Origin: Crenothrix polyspora
GTDB lineage: Bacteria > Pseudomonadota > Gammaproteobacteria > Methylococcales > Methylomonadaceae
Assembly: GCA_945903675.1 (NCBI GenBank)
Contig: CAMDOP010000081.1
Coordinates: 1-11,898 of the forward strand
Length of the DNA: 11,898 bases
Direction of reading: 5' to 3'
The notes beneath the pieces are model-generated. The model made no database searches, was not told the DNA's origin, and was given only the letters and a program-made list of their open reading frames with translations. This document shows positions 1-7,500 of this stretch, piece by piece; the stretch's first letter is position 1, and each line of letters opens with the position of its first letter. A program made the position numbers and the translations under genes.

Positions 1-1
1 T

Positions 2-103
2 GCAATCATGCGAAAATTAATTCACGCTATTCACGGGATGTTGAAAAATGACGAACCTTTCGATAATACACGTTTCTATAAAATTCCGGTCTCGGCCGTA
101 TAG
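2..103 (+). CDS. IS110-like transposase, C-terminal end (partial, runs off left edge)
   Basis: An open frame enters from the left edge and ends at TAG 101-103, giving 33 residues. The segment RKLIHAIHGMLKNDEPFD followed by NTRFY resembles the C-terminal tail of IS110-family (Transposase_20) proteins, which typically end with an 'RKLLHxxYGxxKxxxPFD' stretch. IS110 enzymes are DEDD-type recombinases that move their own element; none of the catalytic part is inside the window, so intactness cannot be judged. The right end of the element should lie shortly after the stop, that is at or inside the first codons of the next gene. The family call rests on a short motif recognised from memory; a host protein with a similar tail is possible. 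Confidence 0.55.
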   Translation, partial: AIMRKLIHAIHGMLKNDEPFDNTRFYKIPVSAV

Positions 104-109
104 TGAAAA

Positions 110-2707
110 ATGAACGTAAATACCTTTGACTTTGAACAGAGTATCTACAACTATGGAATGGGTATGAGCAACAAAGCAATAATAAAAAAGCAAGATCACA
201 GTAATGCTTTTTGGAGCCAAGCTAGCACTCAGTATTTTAAGCAGCTAAGCAGTTCGCCTGAAGGGCTAACTCAAAAGCAAGCCAAACAGCGACTTAAGCA
301 TTATGGACCTAATCGAATTAGTAGCAAAAATACTAGGGGCAATATCAGCTTGTTTCTTGCCCAGTTTAAAAACTCTATTATTCTAATTTTACTATTTGCT
401 ACGGGCTTATCCTTCTACTTAAATGATCGTCTGGATGCGGCGATAATCTTAAGTATCGTTTTAATCAGTGGTTGTTTAGGCTTTTGGCAAGAAAAGGGTG
501 CAGCCAATGCTGTTAAAGAATTACTGGCGATGGTGCAAATCACCGTATCGGTGCGGCGTGATGGACTTATTAAAGAGCTAGCAAGTGATTGCTTAGTGCC
601 TGGCGATATGGTCATGTTTAAAGCTGGCGATGTTATCCCTAGTGATTGCTTGATCGTAAGCTCAGATAATTTATTTATTGATGAAGCAATTCTTACAGGG
701 GAGAGTTATCCGGTAGAAAAGTTAGAGGGTGTCTTGCCTACAGAAACGCCGTTAAGTCAACGCACTAACGCTTTATGGATGGGTACCCATGTGCAGAGTG
801 GTACGGCGACGGCGTTAGTTATTGCTACTGGACTAGCAACAGAGTTTGGTCAGTTATCCTTGCGTATTAAATTTAAAGCGTCAGAAACGGAGTTTGAGCG
901 TGGTGTTAGACGCTTTGGTTATTTGTTGATGGAAGTGACCTTAATATTGGTCATTCTTATTTTTGCTGCCAATGTTTATTTGGCTAAGCCCGTGGTGGAT
1001 TCATTTTTGTTTGCCTTGGCGCTGGCAGTAGGCTTAACGCCCCAATTATTGCCTGCCATCATTAGCGTAAATCTGGCGCACGGCGCTAAGCGTATGGCGG
1101 CACAAAAAGTTATTGTTAAGCAACTGGCCGCCATAGAAAATTTTGGCAGTATGAATGTTTTGTGTTCCGATAAGACCGGTACCTTAACCGAAGGTAAAGT
1201 GCATTTGCAGGGTGCGGTCGATATTTTTGGCGATGCTAATGATAAAGTCGCAAGATATGCTTATCTTAATTCCATCTACGAAACTGGCTTTAATAATCCT
1301 ATTGATAATGCCATTAGGCAAAATAGACACTTTGATTTAGTGGGCACTGAAAAATTAGCAGAAATACCGTATGACTTTTATCGTAAGTGTTTAAGTATAT
1401 TATTAGAGGATCAGGGGCAAACGATGTTGTTGACTAAAGGTGCATTATTAAATGTACTGGATTTATGCACTGAAGTCGAAACCACTAATGTCGGTACGCT
1501 TGCTATAGGATCGGCGTTATCACTGATACATAAACGTTATGAAGAATTCAGCCAGCAGGGTTATCGTACTTTAGGTTTGGCTTATAAGCGCTTGGATAAT
1601 CGTGATGATCTTGAAAAAGCTGATGAAGGTAAGATGTGCTTTTTAGGTTTTCTTGTATTTTTTGATCCACCTAAAGCCGATAGCTCAGAGACTATTTCAC
1701 AATTGAAGGAGTTAGGCGTTACCTTAAAGATTATTACCGGCGATAATCGCTTAGTGGCGGCTACGGTCAGTAAACAATTAGGCGTAGCCGAACAAAAAAT
1801 ACTGACCGGCCCTGAAATTCATAAAATGAGTGATTTAGCCCTAGTTAATCAAGTTGCAGAGGTTGATTTATTTGCCGAAATTGAGCCTAATCAAAAAGAA
1901 CGCATTATCTTGGCCTTAAAGAAAGCCGGCTTTGTGGTCGGTTATATGGGTGATGGCATTAATGATGTTTCGGCTTTACATGCAGCCGATGTAGGTATTT
2001 CTGTTAATAGTGCCGCCGATGTCGCTAAAGAAACCGCACAAATTGTCTTAATGGAGAAAAGTCTAAATGTGTTGGTGCAAGGTGTTAAGGAAGGTCGCAC
2101 GACCTTTGCTAATACCTTAAAGTATGTGTTTATGGCCACCAGTTCTAATTTTGGTAATATGTTTAGCATGGCTGGCGCCTCGTTGTTTTTGCCTTTTCTG
2201 CCCTTGTTGCCTAAGCAAATCTTATTAACCAATTTACTCACTGACTTTCCAGAAATGACCATTGCCTCAGATAATGTTGATGCGAACATGATCGCGCAAC
2301 CTAGACGCTGGGATATTAAGTTTATTCGTAAGTTTATGATCACCTTTGGGCTGGTCAGCTCAATATTTGACTATACGACCTTTGGCTTATTGCTAAGCTT
2401 AGATGTATCAGCAGAACAATTTCGTACTGCATGGTTTTTAGAATCCGTAGTTTCAGCGTCATTAATTGTTTTTGTCGTGCGTAGTAGCCGTGCCTTTTTT
2501 AAAACGCGCCCCGGAAACTATTTAATAGCGGCAACATTAAGCATTGTGGGTATTACCGTAAGCTTGCCATATACACCCTTAGCTCCTGTTATCGGCTTTG
2601 TGCCTTTGCCAACGTCTTTATTGGCACTATTAGCCTTGATCGTAGCCTTGTATTTAGTATCAGCTGAAATCACCAAGCATGTTTTTTATCGGTATATTAA
2701 GATGTAG
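110..2707 (+). CDS. mgtA: Magnesium-type P-type ATPase (P3B, MgtA/MgtB-like)
   Basis: Inner-membrane cation pump of 865 residues, close to the usual 850-900 for MgtA/MgtB, which import Mg2+ at the cost of ATP. Visible in order: an N-terminal cation-ATPase domain (about 35-85, with SSPEGLTQKQAKQRL), M1/M2 (about 89-126), actuator loop with TGES at 196-199, M3/M4 (about 269-320), phosphorylation motif DKTGTLT with Asp354, the nucleotide domain, FDPPK, TGD at 543-545, GDGIND at 614-619, then a hydrophobic C-terminal region with the remaining helices. The stretch after M4 (KVIVKQLAAIENFGSMNVLCSDKTGT) matches MgtA closely. The M4 motif reads GLTPQLLP where E. coli MgtA has GLTPEMLP. The start is uncertain: ATG 110 has no visible ribosome site and may sit on IS DNA, while Met19 (164) has GGA six bases upstream. 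No mgtL-type leader is visible because the upstream DNA is transposase. Mg2+ as substrate is inferred from family. Confidence 0.88.
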   Translation: MNVNTFDFEQSIYNYGMGMSNKAIIKKQDHSNAFWSQASTQYFKQLSSSPEGLTQKQAKQRLKHYGPNRISSKNTRGNISLFLAQFKNSIILILLFATGLSFYLNDRLDAAIILSIVLISGCLGFWQEKGAANAVKELLAMVQITVSVRRDGLIKELASDCLVPGDMVMFKAGDVIPSDCLIVSSDNLFIDEAILTGESYPVEKLEGVLPTETPLSQRTNALWMGTHVQSGTATALVIATGLATEFGQLSLRIKFKASETEFERGVRRFGYLLMEVTLILVILIFAANVYLAKPVVDSFLFALALAVGLTPQLLPAIISVNLAHGAKRMAAQKVIVKQLAAIENFGSMNVLCSDKTGTLTEGKVHLQGAVDIFGDANDKVARYAYLNSIYETGFNNPIDNAIRQNRHFDLVGTEKLAEIPYDFYRKCLSILLEDQGQTMLLTKGALLNVLDLCTEVETTNVGTLAIGSALSLIHKRYEEFSQQGYRTLGLAYKRLDNRDDLEKADEGKMCFLGFLVFFDPPKADSSETISQLKELGVTLKIITGDNRLVAATVSKQLGVAEQKILTGPEIHKMSDLALVNQVAEVDLFAEIEPNQKERIILALKKAGFVVGYMGDGINDVSALHAADVGISVNSAADVAKETAQIVLMEKSLNVLVQGVKEGRTTFANTLKYVFMATSSNFGNMFSMAGASLFLPFLPLLPKQILLTNLLTDFPEMTIASDNVDANMIAQPRRWDIKFIRKFMITFGLVSSIFDYTTFGLLLSLDVSAEQFRTAWFLESVVSASLIVFVVRSSRAFFKTRPGNYLIAATLSIVGITVSLPYTPLAPVIGFVPLPTSLLALLALIVALYLVSAEITKHVFYRYIKM

Positions 2708-2750
2708 GGTAAAGGTTAAGGGTTAAAGGTTAAAGGTTAAAGGTTAAAGG
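2708..2750. repeat. Tandem GGTTAAA heptad array
   Basis: Six consecutive 7-bp units begin immediately after the ATPase stop codon: GGTAAAG, GTTAAGG, then four perfect GTTAAAG. The same heptad returns at 3045-3071 (three perfect units), and its complement (CTTAACC) is repeated three times at 3127-3147, so the blocks could pair with one another in RNA or single-stranded DNA. Confidence 0.9.
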
Positions 2751-2795
2751 CCTTAATCACTTATGGGCATGTCTCATAGACTTCTGATGTATAGG

Positions 2796-2888
2796 TCATA
2801 CGAACTTCATTAATATCATCAACAAAGAGAATACACATACCCATACCACTAATTCAAATAATTGATCTGGTACTGATTTAGGTTTCAT
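2796..2888 (-). CDS. Possible 30-residue single-span membrane peptide
   Basis: A short reading frame starts at ATG 2888-2886 and ends at TGA 2798-2796. The product begins with MKPKSVPDQ (two lysines), then has a continuous hydrophobic stretch, LFELVVWVCVFSLLMILM, and ends KFV. This is the profile of a small single-pass inner-membrane protein with a positively charged start. Its size and its place beside an Mg2+ ATPase gene recall the MgtR/MgtS peptides of enteric bacteria, but I see no sequence match, and it lies on the opposite strand to the pump. There is no clear Shine-Dalgarno sequence, and a second short frame overlaps it. AT-rich DNA readily produces such hydrophobic frames by chance, so this is only a candidate. 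Confidence 0.2.
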   Translation of the reverse strand: MKPKSVPDQLFELVVWVCVFSLLMILMKFV

Positions 2889-2948
2889 TCATCTACCGGA
2901 ATTGTTAGAAATTATGCTTTTATAACGTTACAGATTTCGCCAATGCCG

Positions 2949-3038
2949 GTCGGGGTTTGTAACCCCGATCGAATCGTTTGGATGCTGCAATAGCTTTCGA
3001 AACGTTAAACGTTAAGGACGGGGTTGCAAGCCCCGTCC
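2949..3038. repeat. Two GC-rich hairpins of a GGNCGGGGTT family
   Basis: The first hairpin pairs TCGGGGTT (2950-2957) with AACCCCGA (2961-2968) around a 3-base loop. The second pairs GGACGGGG (3016-3023) with CCCCGTCC (3031-3038) around TTGCAAG. A third, degenerate relative sits at about 3155-3180 (GGTCGGGGTTGCAA, with its right arm lost). These stand out as GC-rich against AT-rich surroundings. Neither hairpin is followed by a T-run, so they are not classical intrinsic terminators. Confidence 0.75.
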
Positions 3039-3044
3039 CGCCTA

Positions 3045-3148
3045 TTAAAGGTTAAAGGTTAAAGGTTAAAGGCGAAGAAAGGCTAAGCCTAGGAGGCTAG
3101 CAACTTAAGGTGTGACTGGTGCTAGGCTTAACCCTTAACCCTTAACCC
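3045..3148. repeat. Dispersed ~100-bp inverted-repeat element, copy A
   Basis: Left arm of GTTAAAG heptads (3045-3071), then TAAGCCTAG (3084-3092), a conserved core (GGAGGCTAGCAACTTAAGG and GTGAC), then CTAGGCTTA (3122-3130) and a right arm of CTTAACC heptads to 3148. The 9-bp inner arms are perfect reverse complements. The core is shared with copy B (11468-11573) and in part with copy C (9895-9979). It lies between convergent genes (the ATPase on + and the FN3 protein on -). It has no coding capacity and looks like a non-autonomous or REP-like element. Confidence 0.8.
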
Positions 3149-3176
3149 AATGCAGGTCGGGGTTGCAAACTTTGCG

Positions 3177-3197
3177 CCGCCTTAAATTACTAACCCA
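3177..3197. repeat. 21-bp repeat shared with 10026-10046
   Basis: CCGCCTTAAATTACTAACCC with a final A matches 10026-10046 at 18 of 21 positions. Each copy lies about 30-50 bp downstream of a copy of the ~100-bp element (A and C respectively), suggesting that the mobile or duplicated unit is larger than the hairpin itself. Confidence 0.55.
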
Positions 3198-3234
3198 TTA
3201 ATATAAGCGACATTCGTCTGCTGAAATAGCTGGC

Positions 3235-3879
3235 TTAATCAATAATCATCATAATAGGATCAGACCAAGCACCTGGCCCAAGGCGACTAACGCCTCGCAT
3301 TCTTATCCAATAAGTTTTGGTAGGAATGAATCCTTCCAAAATAATATGGGAACAAGTCAAGGACGTTTGTTGATGCTGCCAATTAATTTCAATAGTAAGA
3401 TCAAGCTGCGTCGTTTGTATTTCATAGCTACCTGCACCTTGTAAGGGTGTAGCTCGTATGTTTAGGCTGCCTTTTCTTAAACCATGAGTAATTTTTATAT
3501 TGCTAGGTGCTAGTAGCAGATCATTGCCACTGCTGTGAACACTTTCATTACGTAAGCTATAGCCAGAACTAGCCAGTTTAACGGTATCATTTTCAGCAAT
3601 TATCTCAAGATAGGGTGCTAATCTTTTAATGTACTCCGTCAATGTTGCTCTTGCGGTATTGCGTAAGGCGATTTTTACGCTGTCGCCCGTTAAACCCGCA
3701 TGATAAGCATTAAGGTAAGCGTCATAGGCTGTGCTTAGTTGGGCTAATGTAGGTAATTGGGGTAACCATGGCTCAGGAAAATTTGGGTTATTACTAAGAG
3801 CAGAGATAATCGCGCCTGTTTTGGCTAACATATCAGCTTCACTTAGACGATCAAAGGTCAGTAAGAGTTTTGCTTGCAT
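3235..3879 (-). CDS. Uncharacterised protein with C-terminal fibronectin type III-like domain
   Basis: A 214-residue protein with no signal peptide or membrane segment, so probably cytoplasmic. The N-terminal half (about 1-115) looks helical: KLLLTFDRLSEADMLAKTGA, a 'NNPNFPEPWLPQLPTLAQL' stretch, then helices ending near LEIIAENDTVKLASSGY. The C-terminal part (about 122-213) has the pattern of an FN3 strand sandwich, with SYEIQ, a Trp at about 167, GFIPTKTYWIRMRGVSRLGP and a closing AWSDP. I recall similar proteins of about 200 residues in many proteobacteria and Bacteroidetes, always annotated hypothetical or FN3-containing; function is unknown. GGAG six bases before the ATG supports this start. 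It is monocistronic as far as visible: 712 bp separate it from the kinase upstream on the same strand, and it converges on the ATPase. Confidence 0.8.
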   Translation of the reverse strand: MQAKLLLTFDRLSEADMLAKTGAIISALSNNPNFPEPWLPQLPTLAQLSTAYDAYLNAYHAGLTGDSVKIALRNTARATLTEYIKRLAPYLEIIAENDTVKLASSGYSLRNESVHSSGNDLLLAPSNIKITHGLRKGSLNIRATPLQGAGSYEIQTTQLDLTIEINWQHQQTSLTCSHIILEGFIPTKTYWIRMRGVSRLGPGAWSDPIMMIID

Positions 3880-4313
3880 AGGATGACTCCAGAGAGTGAG
3901 GTAAAATAAAGCGGCAGTGTTATTGCGTTAGGTGAACTATAAAGATTTTCAGCTTTATGTCAAGAGATTCATGGCATATTTTTTTAAACTAGGCAGTGCA
4001 TGGCTAAAAAATAAGAGTGCATGCCTTACGAGGTGTGGTCAAACTTTATATGAGGTGACCTCGCACTGATGCTGATGTTAGCTCGCATTATGGAATAAAG
4101 CGCATCCACATTCCCAGCGAAGTAAGGTCGATATTTATATAATGTGGGGGCAGTTTGTGGTGATGTTGGGGGCTGAAGTCATGCAGTGAGAGTGGATAAA
4201 ACAAATTTGTAGTCAAGCTTTCTAGGTCATGCGCACTTGCATTTTACTGAGTGTAAAGGCACATTGAAAGTAAAGTAAGGTTATAAATTAGAATTGTGAG
4301 TGAACATAGTCGA
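3880..4313. other. Upstream region of the FN3 gene, no gene seen
   Basis: About 430 bp of AT-rich DNA between the FN3 gene start and the repeat block. It holds short inverted pieces (CGAGGT at about 4030 with ACCTCG near 4060) and an AT-rich stretch near 4131-4142 that could serve a - strand promoter, but I cannot assign one. No frame with a ribosome site or recognisable protein was found. Confidence 0.5.
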
Positions 4314-4345
4314 GTAAGGTGGATAATATTTACTGCCCACCTTAC
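4314..4345. repeat. Hairpin with GTAAGGTGG arms
   Basis: GTAAGGTGG (4314-4322) pairs perfectly with CCACCTTAC (4337-4345) across a 14-base AT-rich loop. It resembles the GGTGGGC...CCCACCCTAC hairpin at 8252-8286 and directly abuts the left end of the MITE-like element. No T-run follows it. Confidence 0.75.
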
Positions 4346-4585
4346 ATAACTGATGTTACGCAGTAACGTGGTTTTAGTCTCGTTTGCCGCGCCGAGCACC
4401 GCAGGTTTTGTTGGGATTAGCCTGAAGGGGCGCGGCATGGATGCCGCGAGGCGGTAGGAGGGCAGGAAGCAGCGGCAATCTCGCCTTCAGGTGCGAATAC
4501 CCGATTAACAAATCGTCGCGATAGCGACCTCATTATTTTTTTATTTAACCGCTGAATGGCGGCTGCGTAACATCAGTTACATAAC
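4342..4585. mobile_element. MITE-like element with 17-bp terminal inverted repeats
   Basis: TAACTGATGTTACGCAG at 4347-4363 is the exact reverse complement of 4563-4579, enclosing about 200 bp with no plausible gene. The 9-mer TTACATAAC occurs directly repeated at both ends (4342-4350 and 4577-4585), partly overlapping the inverted repeats, which may reflect a target duplication. The interior is GC-rich compared with its surroundings and contains its own hairpins: CGCGGCAT/ATGCCGCG with loop GG near 4430, CCTGAAGG (4421-4428) with CCTTCAGG (4484-4491), and GTCGCGATAGCGAC near 4514. The right end stops 7 bp before the last base of the kinase gene. No transposase is present, so movement would need one in trans. 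Confidence 0.6.
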
Positions 4586-4591
4586 TAGAGC

Positions 4592-7500
4592 TCAGCGCTC
4601 CCTATTTAGCCATAGTTTTAAGGTAGACACTAATTCATTCACATTAATAGGCTTGCCTATAAAATCATTCATGCCGACTGCTAGGCTTCGCTGTCTATCT
4701 TCATCGGTTATGCTGGCGCTTAAAGCGATCACCGGCAACTGTGCATACTGTGGACGTTTACGGATTTCGGTGGTGGCTTCATAACCATTCATGATGGGCA
4801 TGTGTAAATCCATTAACACCATATCAAAATCCTCTTGCTCTAAGGCGCTTAAGACTTCAGAACCATTATTGGCCAAGACAATATGGCTGGCTCCTAAGCG
4901 CTTGAGTACTTGTTGGATAATCTTCTGGTTAAAGGCATCATCTTCAGCGACCAGAATTTTAATACCCTCCAGTGCCTTTGTTTCGGTGAGTAAAACCGAA
5001 GGGCTGTCACTAGATGGCGAATTAAGGTTAGCAGATTTTGGCATAGCGGCTATGGGTAGCGTCAGCTCAAAGCTAAAACAGCTGCCGCTACCTAGCAGAC
5101 TGTCTACTTTAATAGTACCATTCATCATCTGCACCAAGTCTTGACTGATCACTAAGCCTAAGCCTGTGCCTCCAAAGTTTCTGTTAAAACCATCGTCTAC
5201 CTGACTAAAGGCTTTAAACAACTTAGCTTGCTGCTCTGTACTGATGCCAATGCCGGAATCTTTCACCGCAAATAATAAGCGTACCTGTTGGTCATTAGCT
5301 TGTTGTAGGCTAATGTTTAATGACACTGCACCTTGTAGGGTGAATTTAATGGCATTGCCTAGCAGATTAGTCAACACTTGTCTTAAACGGATACTGTCAC
5401 CGATAACGGTGTCTGGCACATCGCTGGCTAGTGTTATGTTCAAGGCTAAGCCTTTGCTTTGCGCTGCATTAATAAACAAGTTGTGTAGAGTCTTTTTTAC
5501 GTCATGCAAACTAAAGGGACTCATACTAAGAGTCATTTGTCCGGCTTCAAGTCTAGATAAGTCTAGGATATCATTAAGAATAGCCAGCAGATTATTGGAG
5601 GCCGTATTGATGTTTTTTAAATATTCATTAATGTCCGCCGGCATGTCTTTAAGCAAGGCCAGTTCTGAAAAGCCGATGATCGCATTCATGGGCGTGCGAA
5701 TTTCATGTGACATATTAGCTAGAAACTGCGTTTTAGTTTTGGCTAAATTCTCAGCACGCTCTTTAGCCACTATCAGTTGCTTTTCCTTATGTTTGCGCAC
5801 GCTGATGTCCATAAAATTAACCACGCAGCCGATGATTATTTCGTTCTCTATAATCGGATGTGCTTCATATTGTACAGGGAAGCTAGTGCCGTCTTTACGC
5901 CAGAACACCTCTGTATCTATCGAGGCATTTGATTCGCCATGCAGAGCCTTGTAGATGGGGCAATGCTGTACTTGATAGTGTGAGCCATCAGCATGAGCAT
6001 AATGAATGAGCTGGTGGTTATGTTTGCCTAGCACTTCTTGGTCCGAGGCATAACCGAGTAGCCTTAACGCTGAGCTATTCATAAAAACACACTCACCGTT
6101 TAGGTCAATGCCGAAAATACCTTCACCCGTGGCGTCAAGTATTAAGTTTAATCGCTGGTGGAGGTCTTCTTTGTCCTGCATCAGCGATAAGGCGAGTTCA
6201 TGTTGCTGGTTAAGTTCTGCAGTGCTTTCGCTGATCAATTGCTGTAGTCGTCGAGCACGCCCTGAGGCTATCAGTGTAATTAAGGTGACTAGGCCGGTTA
6301 ATAGTAAACCTAATAACATCACTAGCCAGACATGACCTGAGTAATGCGTGGCAAGGTAATCTTGGTTAGGTACCACTTCAAAGGTCCAGATTCGACCCCC
6401 AAAAGGTAGGGTTATGCGGCTGCTTAAGGTTTTTTGGTTACTGAACCAAGATTTTTCCTGTGTGACTAGGGGGGAGGGGAATGACGGGTCACTGCTATAG
6501 AGCAGTTGTTGCTCTGCCGGAGCATCGCTGTCTAGCAAACGATAAGATAAACCCGTAGTATTTGACTGCTTAAGGGTCGAAATAATGACATTATTAATTC
6601 TAATGATGCCTACGATATAACCTAAAATAGCTGAGCGTTTTTCTTCTAAGGTGAGTTGAGCAACATTCTTAGCATAGAGGGGCGTTATAGCCAGTACGCT
6701 ATTTTGACTTTTATCTTGAACCAGCTGAACTCGAGAGGTTAAGGTCAGTTCACCGCTATCAGTGGCAATATTGAGTGCTGCCAGTCGCGTTGGATTTGAT
6801 GAAATATCGTAGCCTAGGGCCTTTTCATTGACTTGCAAAGGCTCTGTATAGGTTATCGCAACATAGCTAGGTCTGTCTTTGGCGCGTATGGGTTTGTTGT
6901 TACTATCGAGTTCGTAGATTTGGAAATTGGGAAAGCCTTGTTGTTGAATTTTTTTTTCGAAAACTGCTCGTTCTGAGTTTTTAATCACAAGATCCCAACT
7001 CATAGACTGAATGTCTTGATAGTCTTTTAATAAACCTTCAGTGTAGAGCTTAAATTCTTCTCTGCTAACGTATTCTGAGTTTGAAAAGAAATTTTTAAGC
7101 GCACTTAAAATATGAGTGTCATTATCAAGACTTATTTTAATTGCATTGTTGATATTATTAGTCTGCTGATCAAACTCTAGTTGTATGCGTTCATTACTAG
7201 ATCGCGCCTCATAAACAATGGCCGATGCTGTTAAGGTCAGCATCGCCAATGTGGGTAGGGTGATGGCGAGTCGTCGATGACGCCAAGAATCGGTATCCTT
7301 TAACAGCCAAGCGAGTGCCAAAGGTGTAAAGAGCATCACCCCTAATAGATCTCCAGTCCACCAGGTTAACCAGTTGTTTAGAGCGTTGCTTAGTGGGGTC
7401 TTGCCGGTGGCGACTAGCAGTGATACGGATAAGCTTGAGTTGATCAGCGTGCTTAACACGCCGCCATAAAGCATAAATAACAATACGGATTTTTCGCTTA

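Noticed and set aside
1942..2343. 133-residue - strand frame
   Set aside because: Shadow of the ATPase coding sequence, covering its GDGIND region.
2761..2844. 27-codon - strand frame ending SEVYETCP, overlapping the candidate membrane peptide in another frame
   Set aside because: No ribosome site, a stop immediately upstream and no recognisable family; its composition looks somewhat protein-like, but the evidence is too thin.
2708..3148. Telomere-like TTAACCC/GGTTAAG repeats
   Set aside because: They resemble eukaryotic telomere heptads only superficially; the surrounding genes are bacterial and the units are part of interspersed hairpin elements.
4244..4438. 64-residue - strand frame
   Set aside because: It runs across the GTAAGGTGG hairpin and one end of the MITE-like element, with no ribosome site or family match.
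5244..5954. 236-residue + strand frame
   Set aside because: It lies wholly inside the hybrid kinase gene on the other strand, which has complete catalytic motifs; it is a frame shadow.
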